Assembly: GCF_013404595.1 (NCBI RefSeq)
Contig: NZ_JABVAX010000003.1
Coordinates: 372,001 to 436,000 of the forward strand
Length of the DNA stretch: 64,000 bases
Direction of reading: 5' to 3'
Origin: Jannaschia marina
GTDB taxonomy: Bacteria; Pseudomonadota; Alphaproteobacteria; Rhodobacterales; Rhodobacteraceae
Below the pieces are notes generated by a model. That model was not told where the DNA came from, did no database searches, and saw only the letters and a list, made by a program, of their open reading frames with translations. Positions 47,616 to 59,848 of the stretch are shown here, in pieces. A program made the translations under genes and the position numbers. Numbering within the stretch: position 1 is the first letter of the stretch; each line of letters begins with the position of its first letter.

Positions 47616-49490
47616 TCAGCCGACCGTGGCACCGTCGCTGCGCTTCACCGTCACGATCGACGAGCGGGGCAGGGCACCTTCGCCGTCGGGGAAGGGGGCG
47701 TCGGGGTGCTGGATGCCGACGAACATCGTCGCCAGGTCGTCGGACCACGTGAGGCCCGTCACCTCCGAGCCGACGGGTCCCGTGAGGAAGCGGCGGATCT
47801 CGCCGCTCTCGGGGTCTCCGGCGAGCATCTGGTTGTTGCCCATCCCGGTGAACGGCCCCTCGTTCGAATCGTCCCCGTCGGTCTGGATCCAGAGCGTGCC
47901 GGTGGTGTCGAACTGCATCCCGTCGGGCGAGTTGAAGAGGTTGCCCTCGGTCACGTTGTCGGAGCCGGCATAGTCGCCCTGACCGACGATCGGATTGCCC
48001 GCCATCACGTAGAGATCCCAGGCGAAGCCCGTCGCCGCGTGGTCGCCGCCGTCGGGCATCCAGCGGGCGATCTGTCCGTAGTTGTTCTCGGCGCGCGGGT
48101 TCGGGCCGTTCACAGGGGTCGGGTCGCCGCCGGCGTTGGGTTTAACGCCGCGGTTCTTGTTGTTCGTCAGCGCGACATAGCCCTGGGGCGAGACCGGGTT
48201 GACGGCCACCCATTCGGGCCGGTCCATCGTCGTCGCTTCGACCGCGGAGGCGGCCATGCGGGTGTGGATCAGGATTTCGCCCGCATCCATTCCGGTCGTC
48301 TCGGGCGTCAGCGCGAGCCACTCGCCGGTCATGTCGTCATGGAATTTCGCGACGTAGAGCGTGCCGTCGTCGAGCAGCCCTTCGGTCGAGCCGCCCTCGG
48401 TGTAGGTGCCGTTCGAGACATACTTGTAGAGGTATTCCCCCCGCTCGTCGTCGCCGAGATAGACCACGACCTGACCCGAGGCGGCGACCACCGCGGCGGC
48501 GTTCTCGTGCTTGAAGCGGCCGAGGGCCGTGCGCTTGACCGGCGTGCTGTCGGGATCGGCGGGGTCGATCTCGACGATCCAGCCGAAGCGGTGCGGCTCG
48601 TTCGGCTCCTTCGTGACGTCGAAGCGGTCCTGGTGCAGCTCGTAGCCATAGCGGCCCTCTGCCTTCACGCCGTAGCGCTGGAAGCCGGGCGTCTCGACCG
48701 ACGCCGGGTCCGAGGCTCCGAAGTATCCGTTGAAGTTTTCTTCGCAGGTCAGATACGTGCCCCAGGGCGTCTTGCCCGAGCCGCAGTTGTTGAGCGTGCC
48801 GAGCGCGGTGCGCCCCTCGGGGTCGGCCGTCGTCTTGAGCAGGTCATGCCCGGCGGCCGGGCCCGCGATGGTCATCGGCGTGTTGTGATGGATGCGGCGG
48901 TTCATCGGGCTGTCGACGACGATCGACCAGCCGTCGGCACCCTCGGCCACCTCCATGACGGTCACGCCCTGCAGGTTCTGCAGGATCTGGACGTCCTCGG
49001 CGGTGAAGGCCGCGTCGCCCTTTTGCGGCAGATTGGTGTCGACGTTGACGTATTCGTGGTTCACCGCGATCAGCTGCTTGCCGTCGACGACGAAAGCCTC
49101 CATGCCGTCCGTGTTTTCCCCGAAGACCTTGTCGGAGGACCCGAGGGTGACACCCGTGGCGGGGTTGAAGGGCTCCGCATCCGAGAAGAGCGGATCGCCC
49201 CAGCGTGCCACGACGTCCCATTCATAGCCGTCGGGCACGTGGATGGTGGCGTCGGTCTGGATGGCGATGCCCTCGAAGGGGAAGGTGGCCGCGGCCTGCG
49301 CGCGGGCCGAGGTGCCGGTCAGGAGGCCGGAGCCCATGACGGCCGCGCCCGAGCCCACGGCCAGCACGCCGCGCAGGAAGCCTCGCCGCGTCAGCGCGGC
49401 CTCGACCACGCGGTCGAAATCGTTGGTTTCGGGGCGGGGAAAGTGGTGCTCGTCCCAATCGTCGGCGCTGAGGTGGCTGAGGTCGTTCAT
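47616..49490 (-). CDS. phoX: PhoX-family alkaline phosphatase
   Basis: A 624-residue Tat-exported, calcium/iron-dependent alkaline phosphatase that releases phosphate from organic esters outside the cytoplasm. The twin-arginine motif TRRGFLRGVLAVG (residues 34-46) is followed by a hydrophobic core and ARAQA. Body motifs of PhoX are NHEYVNVD, LNNCGSGKTPWGTYLTCEE, NEPHRFGWIVEIDP, FKHENAAAV, DDERGEYLYKYVS and PEWVAVNP. The ATG follows GGAGAG. A Pho-box-like repeat lies 72-99 bp upstream, indicating PhoB induction under phosphate starvation. Probably monocistronic. Confidence 0.92.
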   Translation of the reverse strand: MNDLSHLSADDWDEHHFPRPETNDFDRVVEAALTRRGFLRGVLAVGSGAAVMGSGLLTGTSARAQAAATFPFEGIAIQTDATIHVPDGYEWDVVARWGDPLFSDAEPFNPATGVTLGSSDKVFGENTDGMEAFVVDGKQLIAVNHEYVNVDTNLPQKGDAAFTAEDVQILQNLQGVTVMEVAEGADGWSIVVDSPMNRRIHHNTPMTIAGPAAGHDLLKTTADPEGRTALGTLNNCGSGKTPWGTYLTCEENFNGYFGASDPASVETPGFQRYGVKAEGRYGYELHQDRFDVTKEPNEPHRFGWIVEIDPADPDSTPVKRTALGRFKHENAAAVVAASGQVVVYLGDDERGEYLYKYVSNGTYTEGGSTEGLLDDGTLYVAKFHDDMTGEWLALTPETTGMDAGEILIHTRMAASAVEATTMDRPEWVAVNPVSPQGYVALTNNKNRGVKPNAGGDPTPVNGPNPRAENNYGQIARWMPDGGDHAATGFAWDLYVMAGNPIVGQGDYAGSDNVTEGNLFNSPDGMQFDTTGTLWIQTDGDDSNEGPFTGMGNNQMLAGDPESGEIRRFLTGPVGSEVTGLTWSDDLATMFVGIQHPDAPFPDGEGALPRSSIVTVKRSDGATVG

Positions 49491-49561
49491 GGCTCTCTCC
49501 GTAGCTGTGGCAGACGTCCGGCCGTGGCCGGTTCGCGTGCGGCCGCGGCTAGACCCCCAGT

Positions 49562-49589
49562 ATGACACTCGGGCAACGGAAGTATGACA
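49562..49589 (-). promoter_or_regulatory. Pho box upstream of phoX
   Basis: On the minus strand TGTCAT occurs twice, 22 bp apart, with a degenerate CGTTGC midway, that is, three 11-bp spaced PhoB half-sites. One copy extends to CTGTCATACTT. It precedes phoX by about 72 bp and starts just after the mnmA stop. Confidence 0.72.
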
Positions 49590-49615
49590 GTTTGGCAGAC
49601 GTGCCGGCGCGGCCG

Positions 49616-50758
49616 TCAGTAGCCGCGCCAGATCCAGCCGCCGCCGAGGACGCGGGGGCTGTCGAGATCGTAGAAGACGCAGGCCTGACCGGGGCTCACA
49701 CCCTCTTCTGGCGTCAGAAGCTCGACCTCGGCCAGCCCGTCGGCCTTGGGCCGCAGGATCGCCTCACGCGGGGGGCGGGTGGAGCGGACCTTGACGCCGA
49801 CATGCCATTCCGGCCGCGAGGCGAGCGGTGCATCGCCCAGCCAGTTGATCTCGCGCAGCGGCACGAGGCGGGTGGCGAGCGCCGATTTCGGCCCGACGAC
49901 GACCTGCCGTGCCCCGGGGTCGAGCTTCACCACGTAGAGCGGCTCCGAGAGCCCGCCGATGCCGAGGCCCCGGCGCTGCCCGATGGTGTAGTGGATGACG
50001 CCCTCGTGGCGCGCCAATACGCGTCCCTCCATATCGACGATCTCGCCCGGTTCGCCCGCGCCGGGCCGCAGCTTCTCGATGACCGCGGCATAGTCGCCGT
50101 TCGGCACGAAACAGATGTCCTGGCTGTCGGGTTTGTCGGCCACCGGCAGGCCGTATCTGGCCGCGAGCGCCCGCGTCGCCGCCTTGTCCGGCAGGTGGCC
50201 AAGAGGAAAACGCAGAAAATCCAACTGATCCTGGGTGGTGGAGAAGAGGAAGTACGATTGATCGCGCACCGGGTCGGCGGCGCGGTGCAACTCGGCCTTC
50301 GCCGGGCCCATCCGGCGCTGGATGTAGTGGCCCGTGGCCATGCAGTCGGCGTCGAGGTCCTTCGCCGTCTCCAGCAGGTCGCGGAACTTCACCCGCTCGT
50401 TGCAGCGGATGCAGGGGACCGGGGTCGCGCCGCCGAGGTAGGCATCGGCGAATTCGTCGATCACCGATTCGCGGAACATGTTCTCGTAGTCGAGCACGTA
50501 ATGCGGAAACCCCATGGTTTCCGCGACCCTGCGGGCATCGTGGATGTCGCGCCCCGCGCAGCAGGCGCCCTTCTTGGCGAGCGCGGCACCATGGTCATAG
50601 AGCTGCAGCGTGACGCCGACTACGTCGTAGCCCTCCTCGGCCAGTTGCGCCGCAACGACCGAGCTGTCGACGCCGCCGGACATCGCCACGACGACGCGGG
50701 TGTCGGCGGGAGCCTTGGGCAGGCCGAGCGAGTTGAGCTTGGGCTGGTCGAGGGGCAT
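49616..50758 (-). CDS. mnmA: tRNA-specific 2-thiouridylase MnmA
   Basis: Thiolates U34 of tRNA-Lys, -Glu and -Gln. The 380-residue enzyme has the PP-loop [12 protein letters not shown], a nucleophilic-cysteine region near [17 protein letters not shown], the second catalytic Cys in [15 protein letters not shown], and [13 protein letters not shown] in the PUA-like/beta-barrel region. Start ATG preceded by AAGGAGAG; an upstream in-frame ATG adds 15 residues without similarity. Divergent from sciP. Confidence 0.97.
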   Translation of the reverse strand: MPLDQPKLNSLGLPKAPADTRVVVAMSGGVDSSVVAAQLAEEGYDVVGVTLQLYDHGAALAKKGACCAGRDIHDARRVAETMGFPHYVLDYENMFRESVIDEFADAYLGGATPVPCIRCNERVKFRDLLETAKDLDADCMATGHYIQRRMGPAKAELHRAADPVRDQSYFLFSTTQDQLDFLRFPLGHLPDKAATRALAARYGLPVADKPDSQDICFVPNGDYAAVIEKLRPGAGEPGEIVDMEGRVLARHEGVIHYTIGQRRGLGIGGLSEPLYVVKLDPGARQVVVGPKSALATRLVPLREINWLGDAPLASRPEWHVGVKVRSTRPPREAILRPKADGLAEVELLTPEEGVSPGQACVFYDLDSPRVLGGGWIWRGY

Positions 50759-50897
50759 CGCGGCTCTCCTTGCGGGCCGGCAGGGGGCATCGGAACCCGC
50801 CACATATAGGAAAATGCGATCTATTCACAAGCGGCGGCTTCACCCTCGATTAACGCCCTGCGCGCAGGAAGGCCGGGCGAGAGGAAAGGAGTTCGCC

Positions 50898-51176
50898 ATG
50901 TATCTGCGAAAGGGCGCGGGGCCGCGTGTCGTGACCCTGCCGGACGGGACACAGATGTCGCGCGCCGATCTGCCTCCGGCGGGCACGACCCGCTGGGTCG
51001 CGCGCCGCAAGGAGGCGGTGGTGCGCGGCGTGCAGGCCGGATTGATCGACCGGGGCGAGGCGATCGACCGCTACGACCTGTCGGAGGAGGAGCTCGAGGG
51101 CTGGGAACAGGCCATGACCGCCCATGGGACGAATGGTCTCAAGACCACGCTGCTGCAAAAATACAGACAATCCTAA
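50898..51176 (+). CDS. sciP: SciP-like DUF1153 protein (CtrA antagonist)
   Basis: A 92-residue helix-turn-helix protein. DUF1153 members include Caulobacter SciP, which binds CtrA and blocks it from recruiting RNA polymerase. Family motifs: GPRVVTLPDGTQMSRADLPP, TRWVARRKEAVVRGV and DRYDLSEEELEGWEQA. AAAGGAG lies seven bases before ATG. It stands 92 bp in front of ctrA on the same strand, an arrangement usual in Rhodobacterales, so regulator and antagonist are encoded together. Confidence 0.9.
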   Translation: MYLRKGAGPRVVTLPDGTQMSRADLPPAGTTRWVARRKEAVVRGVQAGLIDRGEAIDRYDLSEEELEGWEQAMTAHGTNGLKTTLLQKYRQS

Positions 51177-51204
51177 GCTGTTTGGATATGCTCCTCTCCG
51201 AATG

Positions 51205-51219
51205 GTAACGATAAGTTAA
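51205..51219 (+). promoter_or_regulatory. CtrA-like autoregulatory site (GTAA-N7-TTAA)
   Basis: GTAACGATAAGTTAA lies 50 bp before the ctrA ATG and differs by one base from TTAA-N7-TTAA. It extends to GTTAACC, a strong half-site. CtrA autoregulation is established in Caulobacter and supports the call. Confidence 0.6.
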
Positions 51220-51268
51220 CCAATTGGGCGACAGGATGAGGTCATCCCGCAGCGTCCTGGAGATAGAG

Positions 51269-51976
51269 ATGCGTATCCTGCTCGTCGAAGACGACCCCAC
51301 GACCTCCAAGAGCATCGAAATGATGCTCGGCAGCGCGAACCTCAACGTCTATTCCACCGATATGGGCGAAGAAGGCATAGATCTGGCGAAACTCTACGAC
51401 TACGACCTCATCCTGCTCGACCTCAACCTGCCCGACATCAACGGCCATGACGTGCTCAAGCAGCTCCGCCTCAGCCGGATCGAAACGCCGATCCTGATCC
51501 TGTCGGGTTCCGACGACACCGAGAACAAGATCAAGGGCTTCGGCGTCGGTGCGGACGACTACATGACGAAGCCCTTCCACCGCGACGAGCTGATCGCCCG
51601 CATCCATGCGATCGTGCGCCGCTCCAAGGGGCATTCGCAGTCGGTGATCCGGACGGGCCGCGTGTCGGTCAACCTCGACGCCAAGTCGGTGGAGGTCGAC
51701 GGCCGCACCGTGCATCTGACGGGCAAGGAGTACCAGATGCTGGAGCTTCTGAGCCTGCGCAAGGGCACGACGCTGACGAAGGAGATGTTCCTCAACCATC
51801 TCTATGGCGGCATGGACGAGCCGGAGCTGAAGATCATCGACGTCTTCATCTGCAAGCTGCGCAAGAAGCTTTCGGAGGCGACGGGGGGCGATACCCATAT
51901 CGAAACGGTCTGGGGCCGTGGCTATGTCCTGCGTGACCCAGAGGCGAGCGCGCCTCAGCGGCTCATGCACGCCTGA
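51269..51976 (+). CDS. ctrA: Cell-cycle/GTA response regulator CtrA
   Basis: A 235-residue OmpR-type response regulator. The phosphoacceptor is Asp51 in [10 protein letters not shown], with the acidic pocket VEDD at the N-terminus and the lysine in YMTKPFH. The DNA-binding domain is close to CtrA of Caulobacter ([45 protein letters not shown]). In Rhodobacterales CtrA governs motility, competence genes and gene transfer agents rather than being essential. Start chosen at MRILLVEDD. Phosphorelay partners (CckA, ChpT) are not in the window. Confidence 0.97.
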   Translation: MRILLVEDDPTTSKSIEMMLGSANLNVYSTDMGEEGIDLAKLYDYDLILLDLNLPDINGHDVLKQLRLSRIETPILILSGSDDTENKIKGFGVGADDYMTKPFHRDELIARIHAIVRRSKGHSQSVIRTGRVSVNLDAKSVEVDGRTVHLTGKEYQMLELLSLRKGTTLTKEMFLNHLYGGMDEPELKIIDVFICKLRKKLSEATGGDTHIETVWGRGYVLRDPEASAPQRLMHA

Positions 51977-52089
51977 CGCGCGCAAGGCCGTCCCCCGAGA
52001 GGCGGCTCAACCTGCCACGGGAGAGACGCCACCGGATCGCGAAAACCGGTGGAAAGGGACCGGGGCCGGCCCTATCACAGGCGCAGTGA

Positions 52090-56441
<4,352 letters not shown>

Positions 56442-56466
56442 GAACAAACGCAGTTTGTTCTCAAAT

Positions 56467-56481
56467 GTTCTTAAAAAGTTC
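56467..56481 (+). promoter_or_regulatory. LexA SOS box upstream of a small membrane protein
   Basis: GTTCTTAAAAAGTTC is an exact match to GTTC-N7-GTTC, the same consensus as the box before lexA. A further GTTC lies six bases upstream (56457), inside an inverted repeat (56442-56460). It precedes the small ORF by 61 bp and its ribosome binding site by about 46 bp. Confidence 0.78.
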
Positions 56482-56542
56482 TTTACTTCGCGTTCACCAT
56501 ATGAGAACAAAGGTGCAACAAGAGCAGTAAGGAGGCTGAACA

Positions 56543-56668
56543 ATGGCCCAGAAGATCAAGCAGACACTGACCCGGATCGAGAACGCGCCGCTGACCGACA
56601 TTCTCGGCGGTATCTGGCTGGTGACGCTCATGCTGAGCCTGCTTCACCTCCCGGCCCTTGTCGCCTGA
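56543..56668 (+). CDS. Small (41-residue) predicted SOS-regulated membrane protein
   Basis: Not a recognised family. The ORF reads MAQKIKQTLTRIENAPLTDI, then a single hydrophobic helix of about 20 residues (LGGIWLVTLMLSLLHLPALV) and stops after one more alanine. A canonical ribosome binding site TAAGGAGG lies seven bases before ATG. A LexA box is just upstream and recG 101 bp upstream. The N-terminus is basic and amphipathic, so an N-in orientation is likely. The design (tiny, single-helix, LexA box) recalls the Caulobacter SOS division inhibitor SidA; sequence homology is not claimed. Inferred role: damage-induced effect on division or the membrane. Confidence 0.7.
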   Translation: MAQKIKQTLTRIENAPLTDILGGIWLVTLMLSLLHLPALVA

Positions 56669-56835
56669 CGCCCGTTTTTTACGAGTTTCCCGCCTACATT
56701 CCCGACCTCTTCCGCCGGTTTCGCGTCTCCCCATGCGCATCCGGCGTGCGCCTCCACTCCCCCCGTCCCGGAGGCGCGGACCGTCCCGTTCTGCCCCGAA
56801 CGACGGCCTCTGCCCGATGGCCTGGAATGCACCTG

Positions 56836-56874
56836 ACCGCCGCCTCCGCCCGACGGAGTGCGGCGGTTTTTTCT
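56836..56874 (+). terminator. Intrinsic terminator after the small SOS ORF
   Basis: ACCGCCGC-CTCCG pairs with CGGAG-TGCGGCGGT (one bulged T) around a CCCGA loop and is followed by TTTTT. It ends the plus-strand transcript just before the convergent chemoreceptor gene. The 167 bp between the small ORF and this hairpin show no gene. Confidence 0.83.
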
Positions 56875-58282
56875 AGAGATCGCCGCGGTAGCCGAGGCGC
56901 AGCCCGCCCCAATGGCGGTCCTGCACATGGATCGGGGCGGAGACGTCCTTCATCACGACCATGCCCTGCGCGCCCATGTCCCTGCGGTAGACCTGCATCA
57001 GGAACGGGGCCCTGTTCGCGCCCGCCTGCCGCCCGGTGCGATCGTCGAAGATGCGCCGGTTGCGCGAGTATATCGCGTTCGTCTTCGGATCGTCGCACTG
57101 CGGACGGGAAAATTGGGCATTGTGCGCCGCGACATAACCCGTTCGGTCACAGGGGCAGAGAAAGAGAAGTCGCGGATCGCTCGCCAGCGCCGCGTCGATG
57201 ATCGGGGGCACGACAATGTCGGTGAAGGCCGCGTGACGGGACATGTGCTGTTGCGGGTTGGTTCCGGGGATCGGCACATGCGCGATATCGAAAAGGTCTT
57301 CGGGATTGATCGCCCCGCGCATGATGCCGTCCTCGAAAGCGGCGGCGACCTTCGCCGCGGTCTCCTGCGCCAGGGCGATGAGCGGGCTGTCGGTTGTGTT
57401 TTCCTCGACCTCGGCGGCGCGCTGCAGGAGCCGTTCGGTGCTGTCGGTCATCCGCACGGTCCGCCCGCGCGCCTCGGCTACGTCGAGGGCGATCTGCCGG
57501 GCCCCGCCGGCGATCGTGTCGCGCACCGTCCCGACCTCGGTTTCGGCGGCCGAGAGTTCGCGGACGGCACCGGTCATTCCCTCGATCCGGGCCGCGGCAT
57601 CGGTGATGTCGGTGGCGATCGACGCGACCGCATCCTGGGTTTCGCGCGCCGTCTGCAGGCCGAGGGCGAATTCCGGAGCGAGGCTGCGCACATCGTCGCG
57701 CATCTCGACGAGACCCGCGTCGAGCGCACGGATCGCGGTGTGGATGCCACCGGCGGCGGCCGCCGTCTTGCGCGACAGGTCGTTCACCGCCTCGGCGACC
57801 ACGGCGAAGCCGCGACCGGCCTCGCCGGCCCGTGCCGCCTCGATCGAGGCGTTGACTGCGAGGATGTTCACCTGCCGTGCGATGCGCGAGATCTCCGCGT
57901 TCGATGCGACGACTTCCCCGAGCGCCTCGGCCAGCACCTCCGTCCGCGGAACCATGGCGGACCCCCAGGCCGTCAGCCGTTCGTAGCGCGCCCCGTTCTC
58001 GCGAATTGCGTCGAGCCGGTCGGTGGCGGCCCCGAGGATCTGCCGCGCCGACTGGTCGAGGGCGTCGAAGCCCTGCTGCAACGCTGCGATGCCACCGGAC
58101 AGGCGGTCGGAGACGCGGGCCAACCCTTCCATCTGCTTGAGCGTGCCCTGCGCGTTGTCGTCGATCCCCTCGACGAAAGCGGCGAGGTCTGCGGCAAGAA
58201 AGCCCAGCGGCGTAAGGTCGTCCGACAGGCTGCGCGCGGTCGGATCGGCCTTCTCGGGCTGTGGGCGGGACAGGGCGGTCAT
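56873..58282 (-). CDS. Soluble methyl-accepting chemotaxis protein with C-terminal sensor domain
   Basis: A 469-residue cytoplasmic chemoreceptor without transmembrane helices. The signalling hairpin contains ISRIARQVNILAVNASIEAA and AGRGFAVVAEAVNDLSRKTA, the CheA/CheW contact region, in the first half. The sensor-like module is at the C-terminus instead (DRTGYVAAHNAQFSRPQ, NRRIFDDRTGRQAG, HWGGLRLGY), similar to Cache-like folds. No che genes adjoin. ATG 58282 was chosen; GTG 58306 is possible and neither has a strong ribosome binding site. Ligand unknown. Confidence 0.85.
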   Translation of the reverse strand: MTALSRPQPEKADPTARSLSDDLTPLGFLAADLAAFVEGIDDNAQGTLKQMEGLARVSDRLSGGIAALQQGFDALDQSARQILGAATDRLDAIRENGARYERLTAWGSAMVPRTEVLAEALGEVVASNAEISRIARQVNILAVNASIEAARAGEAGRGFAVVAEAVNDLSRKTAAAAGGIHTAIRALDAGLVEMRDDVRSLAPEFALGLQTARETQDAVASIATDITDAAARIEGMTGAVRELSAAETEVGTVRDTIAGGARQIALDVAEARGRTVRMTDSTERLLQRAAEVEENTTDSPLIALAQETAAKVAAAFEDGIMRGAINPEDLFDIAHVPIPGTNPQQHMSRHAAFTDIVVPPIIDAALASDPRLLFLCPCDRTGYVAAHNAQFSRPQCDDPKTNAIYSRNRRIFDDRTGRQAGANRAPFLMQVYRRDMGAQGMVVMKDVSAPIHVQDRHWGGLRLGYRGDL

Positions 58283-58324
58283 CGGCGCTCTGGTGGCGAT
58301 TTGCACCGCATTAGCCCATTCCCG

Positions 58325-58780
58325 TTACCCGCCGGTTAATGCGGCACCCTCCGATTGCTCGAGCGCCTCGACCGTCGCGTCGAGGGCGAGGAGGATGGAG
58401 GCATGGCGGTTCCTGAAGTCCCGCGCAGGCGTCAGGACTTCGAGGCCGTCGAAGGGCGCGTCGGGCACCGGCCCTTCGGTTTTGAGCATCGCGTGAAGCT
58501 GGTCGCGCGCGTGCCGGACCTCTCCGGGCGTCCGCCCGATCATCGCGGCTCCCGAAACGGCGGCCGACGCCTGCCCCAGGGCACAGGCCTTCACGTCCTG
58601 CGCGTAGCGGGCGATCCGCCCGTCCTCCATGTCGAGCGACACCGTTACGGTGGAGCCGCAGAGCGGCGAACGCTTGCGCACGGTCACCTGCGGATCGTCG
58701 AGCGGCTCCGTCGCGGGCATGTCGGCCGCAAGCGCCAGGATACGGCCCGAGTAGAGCTTGATGAGGTCGGTGTCGGACAT
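58325..58780 (-). CDS. Iron-sulfur cluster assembly scaffold, NifU/IscU-like
   Basis: A 151-residue NifU N-terminal-like protein. It keeps cysteines in RSPLCGSTVTVSLDM and VKACALGQASAAV, typical of the U-type scaffold in Rhodobacterales that lacks one of the usual three ligands. Probably helps assemble or transfer Fe-S clusters. It diverges from hisI; the start has GAGGGA upstream. No isc/suf genes adjoin. Confidence 0.85.
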   Translation of the reverse strand: MSDTDLIKLYSGRILALAADMPATEPLDDPQVTVRKRSPLCGSTVTVSLDMEDGRIARYAQDVKACALGQASAAVSGAAMIGRTPGEVRHARDQLHAMLKTEGPVPDAPFDGLEVLTPARDFRNRHASILLALDATVEALEQSEGAALTGG

Positions 58781-58847
58781 CGGGCTTCCCTCGTCGGCGT
58801 CTCCCCCATAGGTAGCGACCCGACCCCGCAAAGCAAAGGTGCGCGAC

Positions 58848-59207
58848 ATGAGCTTCGACCCTGCAACCCTGCGATACGATGCCGCCGGCCTCATCCCCTG
58901 CATCGCGCAGGACCACGAGAGCGGCGACGTGCTGATGATGGCCTGGATGACCGCCGAGGCGGTGACGCGTACGCTGGAGACGGGACGCGTGACCTATTGG
59001 TCGCGTTCGCGGCAATCCTTCTGGATCAAGGGCGAGACTTCGGGCCATGTCCAGCGTCTGATCGACCTGCGCGTCGACTGCGACCGCGACTGCCTGCTGG
59101 CGCTCGTCGACCAGACGGGTCCGGCGTGCCACACCAACCGGCGGAGCTGCTTCTACACGGCCCTGCGTGACGGGGCGGAGGTCGAGCTGTCGAAGCCGAT
59201 GATCTGA
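58848..59207 (+). CDS. hisI: Phosphoribosyl-AMP cyclohydrolase HisI
   Basis: Third step of histidine synthesis: opens the adenine ring of PR-AMP. A 119-residue protein with VLMMAWMTAEAVTRTLETG, VTYWSRSRQSFWIKGETSGH, the metal-binding DLRVDCDRDCLLALVDQTG and CHTNRRSCFY. Not fused to HisE, as is common in alphaproteobacteria. ATG with AAAGGTG seven bases before it; a GTG nine bases upstream is in frame. Confidence 0.96.
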   Translation: MSFDPATLRYDAAGLIPCIAQDHESGDVLMMAWMTAEAVTRTLETGRVTYWSRSRQSFWIKGETSGHVQRLIDLRVDCDRDCLLALVDQTGPACHTNRRSCFYTALRDGAEVELSKPMI

Positions 59208-59211
59208 GCGC

Positions 59212-59643
59212 TCAGAGCATCTTGCGGAAGCGCCAGAACGTCGGCTCGGTCCAGGTATAGCCGGCGGTCTCGTAGGTTGCCCGGGCAGCGTCGTTGCCCC
59301 GGTGTGCCCCGATCACGAGATAGCTGCATTGGCGCCGGCGCGCATCCGCCTCGGCTCTTTCGATTAGACCCCGTGCGAGGCCCCGGCGGCGGGCTTCCGG
59401 CCGGACGAAGAGGTGGTGTATGTCGGCCCCGCGCCGCCCGAACTGCGCCTGCGCGTGCGGCATCAGGAGGATGTAGCCAAGGAGCGGGTTGCCCGCGCCG
59501 AAGCCCCAGAGCCAGCCGTCGTCGAGATCGCGCGCAAGGGTCGCGGCGGTGGCCCCATGGGCGTCGCCGTGGTGACGGGCCAGCGCCTCGACGAGCGGCA
59601 ACAGCGCCGCAGCGTCGGCGGATGTCAGGGGCGCGATTTCCAT
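59212..59643 (-). CDS. GNAT family N-acetyltransferase
   Basis: A 143-residue acetyltransferase. The acetyl-CoA binding motif is LFVRPEARRRGLARGLIERA, the preceding strand is ADIHHLFV, and GNDAARATYETAGYTW is the C-terminal motif. It converges with hisI four bases apart. Substrate unknown; may be a small-amine or ribosomal-protein type acetylase. Confidence 0.85.
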   Translation of the reverse strand: MEIAPLTSADAAALLPLVEALARHHGDAHGATAATLARDLDDGWLWGFGAGNPLLGYILLMPHAQAQFGRRGADIHHLFVRPEARRRGLARGLIERAEADARRRQCSYLVIGAHRGNDAARATYETAGYTWTEPTFWRFRKML

Positions 59644-59716
59644 GGCCCTCTGTCGGCGCGTTGGCCGCCGCTGTCCAGCCCGTTTGACTTTGCCCCCGCC
59701 CCATGGGACCAAGCCC

Positions 59717-59802
59717 GTGCGACAGGGGCATCCGGGCGACCGGGTTGAGAGGTACCCTTCGAACCTGAACCGGCTCATACCGGCGGAGGAAGTTGCGCAA
59801 GG
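59717..59802 (+). promoter_or_regulatory. TPP riboswitch (thi box)
   Basis: The conserved core is clear: CAGGGGCATCC, GGTTGAGAGG, TACCCTTCGAACCTGAAC, then CTCATACCGGCGGAGGAAGT. The order and spacing match thiamine pyrophosphate riboswitches. It lies 47 bp before tenA, with no obvious separate terminator, so it probably controls translation or the leader's fold. Confidence 0.93.
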
Positions 59803-59848
59803 GTCGGACCGGCCCGCGTCTCCGCCCGTGAAAACAAAGGGATGCGAG

